Made by a program: the position numbers and the translations under genes. 64,000 nt of DNA. Source: Magnetospirillum sp. GTDB taxonomy: Bacteria > Pseudomonadota > Alphaproteobacteria > Rhodospirillales > Magnetospirillaceae. The stretch covers positions 240,588 to 304,587 of the forward strand of contig JANQAI010000013.1 of assembly GCA_024707145.1 (NCBI GenBank), in the 5' to 3' direction. Below are positions 9,572 to 18,106 of this stretch, piece after piece; position 1 is the stretch's first letter; each line of letters opens with the position of its first letter. Below the pieces are notes generated by a model. It had not been told where the DNA came from. It did not search any database and worked only from the letters and a program-made list of their open reading frames with translations.

Positions 9572-10352
9572 TCCCGGCGCGGCGTAGTCGCAGCAACAGC
9601 GGCAGCGCCGCCAGCAGGGGATGGCGCCGCTGCCACGGCGTCAGTGCCAGCCGGTAGCCGGTATGCCGCTCGATCTTCCACACCAGATAGGAGGCTCCAC
9701 CTTCGAAGGTGAAGGCGGCCTTGGCCAGCCGCAGGGCGGCGAGGGGCTTGCCCAGCCGGCGGCGCAGCGTCCAGGCGCGGGCGGCGGCGTGCCGTTCGGC
9801 GGCGCTGGGAGCGCTGAACCAGTCCTGCGCCAAGCCACGCCAGTGCGCGGGTGCCGCCTGTACCAATTGGCGCGGGCGGTCCTTCCGCTCGGCCCGGAGT
9901 TCGGCCGCATAGGTGTGGCGGAACAGGGTTTCGAAGGCTGTCTCGGCCGGGCTTCTTGCGGGAGCCAGGCGTTCGGCCCACCAGGCGGCGGTGCGTTGGG
10001 CTTCGCGCAGGGCGGCGCGCACCGCGTCGGCGGCGGTCGGATCGCGTGACCATGCCAGTGCCACCGGCTGGCAGAAGCGGGCCCACAGATGGGTGGCCAA
10101 CGCTTTTCTGTCCATGGCACGGACAAAGGCGGCGGCCGGCATCGTCGCGACCTTGGCGGCGATGCCGCCGCGGTCGCGAAAGCGCACGGTCGGCGGCAAC
10201 AGCCGGTCGGCGAGGCCGCGCGGAGCGTCGGTCAGCACATAGAGGTCGGGGATGCCGCCGGCCTGGGGATCGCGCAGGCACGAGCCGTAGAACAGCACGG
10301 CCATCGCCCCCGGCACTTCGTCGGCGAGCGCGCGGGCGAACGTGTCGATCAT
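9561..10352 (-). CDS. Nucleotidyltransferase-like protein of the ceramide locus
   Basis: A 263-residue protein of uncertain function. The N terminus contains LFYGSCLRDPQAGGIPDLYVLTD, which resembles the GS-x-x-x-D-x-D core of nucleotidyltransferase-fold proteins. The rest is helical and basic, ending with a leucine-rich segment (LLAALPLLLRLRR) that could contact membrane. The start ATG (10352-10350) overlaps the stop of the lipid kinase gene as ATGA, so the two are translationally coupled. Gene order CDP-alcohol transferase, lipid kinase, this gene suggests a role in building a sphingolipid head group, as in the Caulobacter ceramide-phosphoglycerate locus. The reaction is unknown. Confidence 0.62.
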   Translation of the reverse strand: MIDTFARALADEVPGAMAVLFYGSCLRDPQAGGIPDLYVLTDAPRGLADRLLPPTVRFRDRGGIAAKVATMPAAAFVRAMDRKALATHLWARFCQPVALAWSRDPTAADAVRAALREAQRTAAWWAERLAPARSPAETAFETLFRHTYAAELRAERKDRPRQLVQAAPAHWRGLAQDWFSAPSAAERHAAARAWTLRRRLGKPLAALRLAKAAFTFEGGASYLVWKIERHTGYRLALTPWQRRHPLLAALPLLLRLRRAGIIR

Positions 10353-11240
10353 GGCCGGATGAACTCCATTTCGGGGCCGAGCGACAGCACCAGCCGGCCG
10401 TCCATGCCGGGGAAGAAGGGCTCGCCGTCCAGGATCACCGGGCCCGGCAGCTCGATTTCCACCCGCTGGGCGCGGGCGCTGCGATAGCCGGCCCGTTCCA
10501 TCCACGGCGCCGGCCGGCCGCGCGCCAGCCGTGGCAGCGCCGCCAGCAGCCGTTGGGGTGGCGCGGCCATGTCCAGCACGCGCAATTCCGAGGCGCCCTC
10601 GCCCCAGAACGGCCACAGCCCCATCATCAGCCGGTTCAGGGTGGTCGCCAGCAGCAGGAAGCGGCTGCCGCCCGTCACCTCGCCGTTGTCGACGCGGACC
10701 CGCATGGGCTCGCCGGCGGCGAACAGGCCGCCGCCGGCCGTCTGTGCCAGCGACACCGCCAGCACCGCCGCCACCGCCATCCGGCTGGCGAGTCCATGGC
10801 GATGGAGGTGGCGGTTGGCCATCTCCCACGCCAAGCGGAAACCGGCGGCCCCCAGCAGCATGCCGAAGCTGGTTCCGCCGGCATGGTCCAGGCGCAGCAG
10901 CCGGCGGCGGCGCACCTGCACGGCACCGCCGGCCAGCCGGGCGAAATGGTCCGGGCGCGGCCGGGCGAAGCCCACGTCGCGGGCGATCAGGTTGATCTTG
11001 CCCGAGGGCAGAACGAGTAGACGCGGCCGCCAATCCAGTTCCACCAGCGCGGTCACCACCTCGCGCACGGTGCCGTCGCCGCCATCCACCCCGACCACCT
11101 GGGTGCCGTCGGCGCGGAAGCCGGCCAGGGCTTGGCGCAGTTCGGCGATGCCGCGCGGCTCGGCGGTGGGCAGCCGCAGGGCCGGGCGCCGTCCGGCGGC
11201 GTTGAGGCGTGAGCGGGTTGCGGATCACGCCGATGCGCAT
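10349..11240 (-). CDS. Diacylglycerol/ceramide kinase-family lipid kinase (frame break ~11203-11212)
   Basis: A DAGK-catalytic-domain protein of about 296 residues once the frame is restored. The first ten residues MRIGVIRNPL, typical for the family, are in one frame. Everything from LNAAGRRPALRLP onward is in another, including the nucleotide-binding VGVDGGDGT (family GGDGT) and VLPSGKINLIARD. The break lies in the CTCACGCCTCAAC region at 11203-11212. One base is in excess or two are missing there. ATG (11240-11238) overlaps the upstream TGA as TGATG. In Caulobacter a DAGK-like protein in the sphingolipid locus is a ceramide kinase; that is the favoured role here. Confidence 0.72.
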
Positions 11241-12349
11241 CACGCCTCCAGCCACGAGCGCAGCGGCCCGTTCGCCCGTACCGCTTGCACCATGCGCGCG
11301 CCGTGCACCAGGACCGACAGCGCGGTCCACGCGGCGGTCAGTTGGAACCCCAGCACCGGCTGGCCGGCGGCCAGGGCCACGGTCAGGATCACCAGGATGG
11401 GATTGCGCCGGGCGGTGATCAGGCGGAACAGGCTGTCGAAGCGGCGCCAGACGTGCAGTTCCATGCCGAAGCGCCACAGGAACAATCCCTCCTGTGCCCG
11501 CAGCAGCACATAGCCGGCCAGCACGACGACAAGGGCGAGGCTGCCCTGCGCGCCGCAGCCCACCCACCACGCCCACCACCAGAGGGGCGGATGGACCAGG
11601 TCCAGGCCGTGGTCGAGCACGTCGCCCAGCCGCGACGAGGTCAGCGTCACCCGCGCCAGCTTGCCGTCCACCGTGTCGAGGAAGGTCATCGCCCAGGCGC
11701 AGGCCAACCCGCTCCACAGGTGGCCGCCGAGAAAGAGCAGGGCGGCCAGAACCGCCAGCGCCAGGTTGGCGAGGGTCACCATGTTCGGCGAAATCCCCAG
11801 CGCCACGCACCAGCGGGTCGCCAAACGGGCCGGCAGGGGCCAGAGATATTTGGTCACCGCGTCGGTCACCCCCTTGTACGAGGCGGCGAACAGCCGTGCC
11901 TCGACGGCGCGGGCGCCATCGGCGGTGACCGGCAGGACGAAGGCTGCCTGGCGCTTGCGCAGCTTGGGGCGGTGGGCGCTTACCAGCTGGTCGGGGGTGA
12001 GGCGACTCAGGCCCTCGGGCATCGGGCCCTCGCCCGCCAAGGCGCGGGCCATGGCCTCGGCTTGGAGGCCCTGCACGTGGGCGGCCAGGGGGCGTCCGCA
12101 GGCGTCCAGCAGGACGGTGGCGGGCGCACGGATCAGCGCCCCCACCACCGCGTCGTCATAGACGTGGTCGCCGCGCAACAGCAGGGTTTCCTGCTCCGGC
12201 GGCACCGAGCCGGTCCACGGTCCGGCATCGCCCAGTCCGGCGCGGCCGAGATGGCGGCGCAACCGCTCGTCCGGGAGCAGTCCCCAGATAGGGACGGGGG
12301 AGCCGCCGATCCAGCGGGCGGCGAGAAGAAGGGATTTGGGTGCGGGCAT
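11240..12349 (-). CDS. CDP-alcohol phosphatidyltransferase with N-terminal extension
   Basis: About 369 residues. The C-terminal half has the complete CDP-OH-P signature, DTVDGKLAR followed after eight residues by GDVLDHGLD, holding the four metal-binding Asp residues, flanked by several membrane helices. The N-terminal ~170 residues are soluble and not confidently recognised; they contain LLLRGDHVYDDAVVGAL. Such enzymes transfer a phospho-alcohol from CDP to an alcohol acceptor or the reverse. Here the product is probably a phospho-sphingolipid (inferred). MPAPK at 12349 is the preferred start; an in-frame ATG at 12538 would add a proline/arginine-rich, unlikely leader. Confidence 0.72.
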   Translation of the reverse strand: MPAPKSLLLAARWIGGSPVPIWGLLPDERLRRHLGRAGLGDAGPWTGSVPPEQETLLLRGDHVYDDAVVGALIRAPATVLLDACGRPLAAHVQGLQAEAMARALAGEGPMPEGLSRLTPDQLVSAHRPKLRKRQAAFVLPVTADGARAVEARLFAASYKGVTDAVTKYLWPLPARLATRWCVALGISPNMVTLANLALAVLAALLFLGGHLWSGLACAWAMTFLDTVDGKLARVTLTSSRLGDVLDHGLDLVHPPLWWWAWWVGCGAQGSLALVVVLAGYVLLRAQEGLFLWRFGMELHVWRRFDSLFRLITARRNPILVILTVALAAGQPVLGFQLTAAWTALSVLVHGARMVQAVRANGPLRSWLEA

Positions 12350-12558
12350 GGCGGGAACCGGCAGGTCAGTCTTTTCACCGATCCTTCCACCGATACCTCC
12401 AGCCGGGTTCCGGGCGCGACCCTCCATCCGGCGCGGCGTCCGCGCCTTCGGGGGTACCGCATGTGGATGGTGCGGCGTCATGCCCCGATCGTCGTAGGTC
12501 GCGCTCCTGGCATAAGGGCAGGGGCGTGGCGGCGCCATGGGCGGACCATATGTGGTCC

Positions 12559-13701
12559 ATGTCCACCCCCGTCCTCAACCGCCTGGACCGCTATTTCCTG
12601 GCAGCCGCCTTGCGGCCGCTGACCTCCGCTTTGGCGGTGATCCTGCTGGCGCTGCTGATGGAGCGGCTGCTGCGCCTGTTCCGCCTGGTGGCCGGTGGCG
12701 GCGGGCCGCTGGACCTGGTCGGCTGGATGGCGCTGAACCTGGTGCCGCATTATCTGGGCCTGGCCATTCCGGCGGCGCTGTTCTTCGCCGTCCACGCGGT
12801 GATGGGGCGCATGGACGCCGACAGCGAGCTGGACGCGGTCAGGAGCGCCGGGGTGCCGCTGAGCCGGTCATGCCGCGCCTTCCTCGTGCTCGCCCTCGGC
12901 CTGATGACGCTGACCATGACGGTGGTGGGATGGCTGCAGCCCTTGGGGCGCTACGAGTACCGCGCGCTTGCCCACGCGGTCAGCCAGGAGGTATGGGACG
13001 GCACGTTGCCTCCCCGCACGCTGGTGCGGGCGGGCGACGGCCTGCTGATCTCGGCCGAGCGGGTGGAGGGCGGCGGGCGGCGGCTCGAGCGGGTGTTGGT
13101 GCGCCAGACCGAGGCGGGCGGCGAGCAGGTGGTTACGACGGCCAGGTCCGGCCGCATGGTGATGGCGGAGGACCGCGTGCACATGCGCATCCAGTTGGAG
13201 GACGGCGAGCAGCTGCGGCTGAGCGGCAGCGGGGATACCCGGGTCATCGGCTTCACCGGCCTCACTGACGTGGTGGCGGTGCGGGTGGTGCCCGAGCCGT
13301 TTCGCCCCCGCGGCGCCGAGGAGCGCGAGCTGACCCTGCCCGAACTCGCCGACGGCCTGGCCGGCCGCCTGGAGACGGGCATTCCCCGCCAGGGGCTGGC
13401 GGCGGAATTCCATGCCCGTCTGGTGCGGGTGGCGTCGCTGCCTTTCCTGCCCATGCTGGCGGTCGGGCTGGGCATCGGCGCCAAGCGGACGCCACGCGGG
13501 CTGGCGCCGGTAGCCGGCGGGCTGGTGCTGTTTCTCTACCACCACGCCCTGCTCACCGGCGAAAGCCTGGCCCAGACCGGGCGGGCCGACCCGGTGGCCG
13601 CGCTGTGGGGACTGTTCGTCCTGTTCGCCGCGCTCAACCTGCTGCTCTACCTGCTGCTGGATCGTGGGCCGGCGCCGGTTCTCGCCTGGAGGCGGCGGTG
13701 A
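12559..13701 (+). CDS. LptF-like inner-membrane permease (YjgP/YjgQ family)
   Basis: About 380 residues. Three N-terminal membrane helices follow MSTPVLNRLDRYFLAAALRP, then comes a beta-rich periplasmic domain, then three C-terminal helices. That is the LptF/LptG plan. The family normally extracts LPS from the inner membrane with LptB and passes it to LptC. The starting helix region contains the usual coupling segment EQ-like SELDAVRSAGVPL. Starts at 12550 and 12559 are both possible. It is followed by an LptG-like gene with a GTGA overlap and by the ceramide synthase candidate, so it probably serves sphingolipids rather than LPS (inferred). Confidence 0.75.
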   Translation: MSTPVLNRLDRYFLAAALRPLTSALAVILLALLMERLLRLFRLVAGGGGPLDLVGWMALNLVPHYLGLAIPAALFFAVHAVMGRMDADSELDAVRSAGVPLSRSCRAFLVLALGLMTLTMTVVGWLQPLGRYEYRALAHAVSQEVWDGTLPPRTLVRAGDGLLISAERVEGGGRRLERVLVRQTEAGGEQVVTTARSGRMVMAEDRVHMRIQLEDGEQLRLSGSGDTRVIGFTGLTDVVAVRVVPEPFRPRGAEERELTLPELADGLAGRLETGIPRQGLAAEFHARLVRVASLPFLPMLAVGLGIGAKRTPRGLAPVAGGLVLFLYHHALLTGESLAQTGRADPVAALWGLFVLFAALNLLLYLLLDRGPAPVLAWRRR

Positions 13702-14753
13702 CCTTCGGCCTCTACCTCAACCGGCTGTTCCTGCTGCGGCTGATCGTGGCGACCCTGGCCCTGGCTGGCCTGCTGCAACTGGTCGAGCTGATGGACAAGG
13801 CCGACGAGATCCTGGCGCGTGGCCTGGGAACCGTCGGGATCGTGCGCTTCGGCCTCTACCGCCTGCCGCTGCTGCTGGGGCCGGTGCAGCCCATCGCCGT
13901 GCTGATCGCGGCACTGCTGACCTGGGGGGCGCTGGCCCGGCGCGGCGAGATTGCCGCCTTGCGCGCGGCCGGCGTGTCGGTGGCGCGGCTGGTGGCGTGG
14001 CTGATTCCCGCCGGGCTGGCGGCGGCGGCGGCGGCCTTCGCGCTCGTCGATCAGGTGGCTCCCGCCGCCGATGCCGCTTTCACCCGCTGGTGGCGTGCCA
14101 CCGGCCCGGCCGAGTCCGCCCCTGGGGGGCGGCTGTGGTTCCGCGACGGAATGGACGTGGTGGCGGTGGACCGGGTCGCGGCCGACGGACGTTCGCTGTC
14201 CGGCATCGAACTGGTGCGCCGCCAGCCTGACGGGCGGCTGGCGCAATGGATCATGGCCGAGCGGGCGGAGTGGCGCGGCGGCCGCTGGACGCTGCTGGCC
14301 GGCGGCGTCCGTTTTCCCGACGGCCAGATGCGGCCGTTCGACCGGATGCCGTGGACCACCGGGCTGGTGCCGGCCAATTTGATGGAACTGGCGCAACCGG
14401 TGCCGCCGCTGCTGTCCAGCCGGCGGCTGGTGGCGGCGCTGCAAGGCCGCTGGGCCAGCCGCGACTCGCCCCAGACGCTGGAAACCCGGTTGATGCGTGT
14501 CCTGGCCGTTCCGCTGGCACCGCTTCTGATGATCGTTCTGGCTACGCCGGTCGCCGGGGGTACTCCCCGCAGCGGCAGGATCCCTGGCGGAATGGCGTTG
14601 GGCCTTGCGGCCGGCTTGTCCTACTTGCTGCTCGACGGGATTCTGGGCGTGCTGGGCGAGGCGGGCACCCTGCCGCCGCTGCTGGCCGCCTGGCTGTCCC
14701 ATGCCACTTTCGCCTGCGTGGGCGGGGCCATGCTGCTTTATGTCGAGGGATAG
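13698..14753 (+). CDS. LptG-like inner-membrane permease
   Basis: About 351 residues with the same helix-periplasmic domain-helix plan as the preceding gene. It begins MTFGLYLNRLFLLRLIVATLA and contains the coupling-helix segment RRGEIAALRAAGVSV, which in LptG contacts the LptB ATPase. GTG start at 13698 overlaps the upstream TGA (GTGA), with GGAGG just upstream at 13688-13692. The paired LptF/LptG-like genes end 9 bases before the ceramide synthase gene. No LptB, LptC or LptA is nearby, so the pair would have to borrow the housekeeping ATPase or use another one. Confidence 0.75.
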   Translation: MTFGLYLNRLFLLRLIVATLALAGLLQLVELMDKADEILARGLGTVGIVRFGLYRLPLLLGPVQPIAVLIAALLTWGALARRGEIAALRAAGVSVARLVAWLIPAGLAAAAAAFALVDQVAPAADAAFTRWWRATGPAESAPGGRLWFRDGMDVVAVDRVAADGRSLSGIELVRRQPDGRLAQWIMAERAEWRGGRWTLLAGGVRFPDGQMRPFDRMPWTTGLVPANLMELAQPVPPLLSSRRLVAALQGRWASRDSPQTLETRLMRVLAVPLAPLLMIVLATPVAGGTPRSGRIPGGMALGLAAGLSYLLLDGILGVLGEAGTLPPLLAAWLSHATFACVGGAMLLYVEG

Positions 14754-14762
14754 GAGGATCCG

Positions 14763-15887
14763 GTGTCCATCGAGGTGACGCCCGCAGAGACCCGGCGCGA
14801 GCGTACGTTGTTCATGCGGCTGCCCGACCGCCTGCATGCCGGCGATCCGCTGTACGTGCCGCCTTTGCGGATCGAGCGCCGGGCCCAGTTGGACAACGGC
14901 CGCAATCCGTATTTCCGCCATGCCGAAGTGGCGCTGTTCCTGGCCTGGCGGGATGGCCGCCCGGTAGGCCGCGCCAGCGCCCAGATCGACCACCACACGG
15001 TGGAGCGCCACGGTCCCATCGGCCATTTCGGCCTGCTGGCCGCCGAGGATGCGGAGGCGGTGGCGGCGTTGATGGGGGCGGTGCAGGATTTTCTGTCCAT
15101 GCGCGGCATGCTGCGGGTGCGAGGCCCCTTTAACCTCTCCATCAACCAGGAAGCCGGCCTGCTGGTGGAGGGGCGCGACACCGCCCCCGCCATGCTGACG
15201 CCGCACGACCTGCCCCATCTCGGCCCGACGCTGGAAGCCCTGGGCTATGGCAAGGTGCGCGACCTGCTGGCCTATTCCGCGCCGGTGGCGGAGCAGCCGC
15301 CCAGGCTGGCCGGCCGCATGGCCGCCGGGCTGCACGGCCGGCTTCAGCTGCGTCCGTTCCGGCTGTCCCGCCTCACCGCCGAGGTGGCGCGCGCCATCGA
15401 AGTGTTCAACGACGCCTGGCAGGATAATTGGGGCTTCGTGCCGCTGACCCAGGACGAGATGCGCGCGCTGGCCGACACGCTGGCGCCGCTGCTCAACGAG
15501 CGGCTGACCTGCATGGCCGAACTGGATGGCGAGCCGGTGGGCATGATCATCGCCCTGCCCGACCTGAACGAGGCCATCCGCGGCCTGGGTGGCCGGCTGG
15601 CGCCGTTCGGCTGGGTCCGCCTGCTGTGGCGGCTGAAGGTGCGGGGGCTGAAGGGCGCGCGGGTGCCGCTGATGGGGGTGCGCCGCTCCCTCGCCGGCTC
15701 GCCGTTGGGGGCGGTGCTGCCTTTCGCCATGGTCGAGGCGATCCGGCCCCACCTGCATGCCCTGGGCTATCGGCGGGTGGAGATGTCGTGGATCCTGGAG
15801 GAGAACCAGCCCATGCGCCGCCTGGCCGAAGCCGTCGGCGGCACCGTCAGCAAGCGCTGGCGCATCTATGAACGGGTGTTGCCGTGA
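14763..15887 (+). CDS. bcerS: GNAT-type bacterial ceramide synthase candidate
   Basis: A 374-residue cytoplasmic protein with two GNAT-like halves. It opens with ETRRERTLFMRLPDRLHAGDPLYVPP and has FNLSINQEAGLLVEG in the middle. It ends with the acyl-donor binding region EMSWILEENQPMRRLAE. This architecture matches the proteins described as bacterial ceramide synthases (bCerS, N-acylation of 3-keto-sphinganine), whose family is commonly annotated only as a hypothetical acetyltransferase. GTG start at 14763 follows TAGGAGG at 14751-14757. The stop overlaps the next start as GTGA. Location within the spt/acp/SDR locus supports the assignment. Confidence 0.78.
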   Translation: MSIEVTPAETRRERTLFMRLPDRLHAGDPLYVPPLRIERRAQLDNGRNPYFRHAEVALFLAWRDGRPVGRASAQIDHHTVERHGPIGHFGLLAAEDAEAVAALMGAVQDFLSMRGMLRVRGPFNLSINQEAGLLVEGRDTAPAMLTPHDLPHLGPTLEALGYGKVRDLLAYSAPVAEQPPRLAGRMAAGLHGRLQLRPFRLSRLTAEVARAIEVFNDAWQDNWGFVPLTQDEMRALADTLAPLLNERLTCMAELDGEPVGMIIALPDLNEAIRGLGGRLAPFGWVRLLWRLKVRGLKGARVPLMGVRRSLAGSPLGAVLPFAMVEAIRPHLHALGYRRVEMSWILEENQPMRRLAEAVGGTVSKRWRIYERVLP

Positions 15888-16630
15888 GCGGCCTGTCCGC
15901 CCTGGTCCTGGCGGGCCGGCGGCCGGGCGGCGATCCGCTGGCGCGGGCCTATGCGCTACCCCACAAGGCGGCGCTGCCGCTGGCAGGCCGGCCCATGGGC
16001 GCCTGGGTGGTGGAGGCTCTGCGCGCCTGCCCGGCGGTCGGCCGCGTGGTGGTGGCGGGCGACGGCCTGGGCCTGCCCGGGGTCGAGGCCATGGCGGCGG
16101 CGGACACCATCGGCGCCACCGTCGAGGCGGCGCTGGATGCCCTCGGGACGCCGCTCCTGGTCACCACCATCGACCATCCCCTGCTGACCCCGGCCATGAT
16201 CGCCGAGTTTCTGGACAAGGTTCCGGCCGGGGCCGATTGCGCCGTGGCGGTGGCCCGGGCCGATACCGTGCTGGGCGCTTACCCCGAGGCCCGGCGGACC
16301 TGGCTACGCTTTCGTTGCGCCCGCGTCACCGGCTGCAACCTGTTCCTGCTGGCTGGCCCGCCATCCCGCCAGGTGGTGCGCTATTGGACGCGGATGGACA
16401 CCCGCCGCAAGGACCCGGCGGCCATGGCGCGGGCGCTGGGGCTGCGGGCGCTGGCGCTGTGGAGCCTGGGACTGCTGACGGTGGACGGCGCGGCGCGGCG
16501 GCTGTCGCGGCGGGTGGGCGCCCGGCTGGCGGTGGTCGAGATGAGCCGTGCCGAGGCGGCCATCGACGTGGACAAGCCCGAGGACGTGCGGCTCGCCCAG
16601 GCCATCCTGGCGCGCCGCACGTCCTACTGA
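15884..16630 (+). CDS. MobA-like NTP-transferase domain protein
   Basis: A 248-residue protein with a GT-A/NTP-transferase fold: N-terminal SALVLAGRRPGGDP and PHKAALPLAGRPM (nucleotide loop and conserved Lys), then VTTIDHPLLTPAMI, where an Asp usually binds metal. C-terminal DVDKPEDVRLAQ is common in nucleotidyltransferases of the MobA/IspD/CobY type. GTG start is coupled to the ceramide synthase stop. It probably makes or transfers a nucleotide-activated head-group precursor, perhaps the CDP-alcohol used by the enzyme at 11240-12349 (inferred). Molybdenum cofactor guanylylation is unlikely in this context. It converges with the next gene, overlapping by 7 bases. Confidence 0.7.
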   Translation: MSGLSALVLAGRRPGGDPLARAYALPHKAALPLAGRPMGAWVVEALRACPAVGRVVVAGDGLGLPGVEAMAAADTIGATVEAALDALGTPLLVTTIDHPLLTPAMIAEFLDKVPAGADCAVAVARADTVLGAYPEARRTWLRFRCARVTGCNLFLLAGPPSRQVVRYWTRMDTRRKDPAAMARALGLRALALWSLGLLTVDGAARRLSRRVGARLAVVEMSRAEAAIDVDKPEDVRLAQAILARRTSY

Positions 16631-17388
16631 GCAAGACGATCCTCGCACGGGGTATCGGACCCCGCCCAACTGCGGGCCAGTGCCTCGGCACGGGCCAAGT
16701 CTGCCGGGTAGTCCACCTCGGTCCAGCCCAGCCCGGCGATGGAGGTCGCCCCCACCACCTGCCGTGCCGCCAATTCCTCCACTGCCGAGAGATACCAGCG
16801 CGACACCCCGCCCGGCTGCCGCATCACCGCCTCGACTGCATCGGTGAACAGACTGGCGCCCGGCCCGCGCAGCAGCAGCAGGCCGATGGATTCGGCGTCG
16901 CTCTGCTCGGGCGGCAGGACCTTGCCGATATGTGCCACCCGGTCGCCGGCCAATTGCACCTTCATGTCGTCGACGTCGTAGGCGGCCTTGATGTCGGTGG
17001 TGACGTTGACCGGATATTTCGCGCCTTTGCGGGCGCGGGTCAGCACCCGGGGCTCGAACAGGGTGTCGCCGTTGATCACCGCCAGATCGCCGCCGAGGTG
17101 GTCGCGCGCCATCCAGCAGCTGACGATGTTCTCGGCTACGCCGTGGAAGGGGTTGAACAGGGTGGTGACGGTCATGCCCGCCGGGGTGGCCCGGGCGATC
17201 TCGCCCTCGATCGCGTGGGCGGCGAAGCCGGTCACCACCACGACGTCCCGAACGGCATTGGCGGCCAGGGCGGCCAGTTGCCACGAGAGCAGGGAACGCC
17301 CGGCGAAGGGCAGCAGGCATTTGGGAAGGTCCCGTGTCCAGGGCAGCAGGCGGCGGCCCTGGCCGGCGGCGAGGATGATGGCTTTCAT
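16624..17388 (-). CDS. Sugar/choline-phosphate nucleotidyltransferase-like protein
   Basis: A 254-residue NTP-transferase. It begins KAIILAAGQGRRLLPWTRD and has DLPKCLLPFAGRSLL, the GXGTRL-like loop and conserved Lys of sugar nucleotidyltransferases and LicC-type CTP:phosphocholine cytidylyltransferases. DLAVINGDTLF supplies a metal-binding Asp. The start at 17388 is set by homology of the MKAIILAAG opening; an upstream in-frame ATG at 17418 is possible. It is the last gene of a probable minus-strand unit (histidine kinase, hydroxylase, this gene). Together with the NTP-transferase at 15884 it points to activated head-group synthesis. The substrate is not determined. Confidence 0.72.
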   Translation of the reverse strand: MKAIILAAGQGRRLLPWTRDLPKCLLPFAGRSLLSWQLAALAANAVRDVVVVTGFAAHAIEGEIARATPAGMTVTTLFNPFHGVAENIVSCWMARDHLGGDLAVINGDTLFEPRVLTRARKGAKYPVNVTTDIKAAYDVDDMKVQLAGDRVAHIGKVLPPEQSDAESIGLLLLRGPGASLFTDAVEAVMRQPGGVSRWYLSAVEELAARQVVGATSIAGLGWTEVDYPADLARAEALARSWAGSDTPCEDRLAQ

Positions 17389-17478
17389 GGAAGGTCCCGA
17401 AACGAATTTTCCCTGCATTTGGGAGGCGGCCGGGGCCGCTCAAATAGGCCTGTGAGGGGAGGACCTTGGGGTAGGCCG

Positions 17479-18075
17479 TCACGACGGCCGGCGCGGCCCG
17501 AGCACCGAGCCGAAGGCCCAGTCCCAGAAGGAGTGCCCACCCCCGTAATTGCCGTCGGCGCCGGCGTAGTGATGGCGCAGGTGGTGGCGCTTGAGCCGGC
17601 GTCCCAACGGCCCGGCCATGTGGGCCTGATGGCAGGCCCAGTGGGTCAGGTCGTAATGGAGGTAGCCGAACAGGAAGCCGGCGAAGGCGGCATCGCGCAG
17701 CGGCGCCGCCAGGGCCAGCGCGGCCACCCCATAGCATGCCGCTGCCAGCGGCAGCGAGGCCACGGGCGGCATGACCGCCCGCTCGGGGTCGCCGGGGTCG
17801 GCGTGGTGGCAGCCGTGCATCAGGAACACCAGCCGCCGCCCCCAGGGCGAGCGCGCCGGCCAATGGAACGCCACCCGGTGCATGCCGTATTCGAACAGCG
17901 TCCATGCGGCCAGCCCGAGCGCGGCCCACCCCGCCGCCGCCCAACCCAGCGCCGGCCCCGAGATGGCCAGCAGTGCGGCGACCACGGGCGCGTAGACCAG
18001 CACGACGGTGGTCGGCCGCGCCTTGGTCAGGCGCTCCAGCAAGGGGTTGTCGAACAGGCGGATGGAGTCTCGCAT
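17479..18075 (-). CDS. Fatty acid hydroxylase (FA2H/Scs7-like, di-iron membrane enzyme)
   Basis: A 198-residue membrane protein of the fatty acid hydroxylase superfamily. The His clusters that bind the di-iron centre are visible: EYGMHRVAFH, FLMHGCHH, HYDLTHWACHQAH and RHHLRHHY, between hydrophobic helices. The compact size and cluster order match Scs7/FA2H proteins that 2-hydroxylate sphingolipid N-acyl chains, rather than sterol desaturases. Because it is beside ceramide genes, a role in hydroxylating ceramide or its acyl chain is the best guess. Carotenoid hydroxylases (CrtZ) share the motifs and are the main alternative, although no carotenoid gene is nearby. Confidence 0.75.
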   Translation of the reverse strand: MRDSIRLFDNPLLERLTKARPTTVVLVYAPVVAALLAISGPALGWAAAGWAALGLAAWTLFEYGMHRVAFHWPARSPWGRRLVFLMHGCHHADPGDPERAVMPPVASLPLAAACYGVAALALAAPLRDAAFAGFLFGYLHYDLTHWACHQAHMAGPLGRRLKRHHLRHHYAGADGNYGGGHSFWDWAFGSVLGPRRPS

Positions 18076-18106
18076 GGCGGTTATCAGGGGCGCGGCGCGT
18101 GCCGGT

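Noticed and set aside
17389..17478. Possible small gene in the gap between the hydroxylase and NTP-transferase genes.
   Set aside because: Only 90 bases; no start with ribosome site or conserved peptide.
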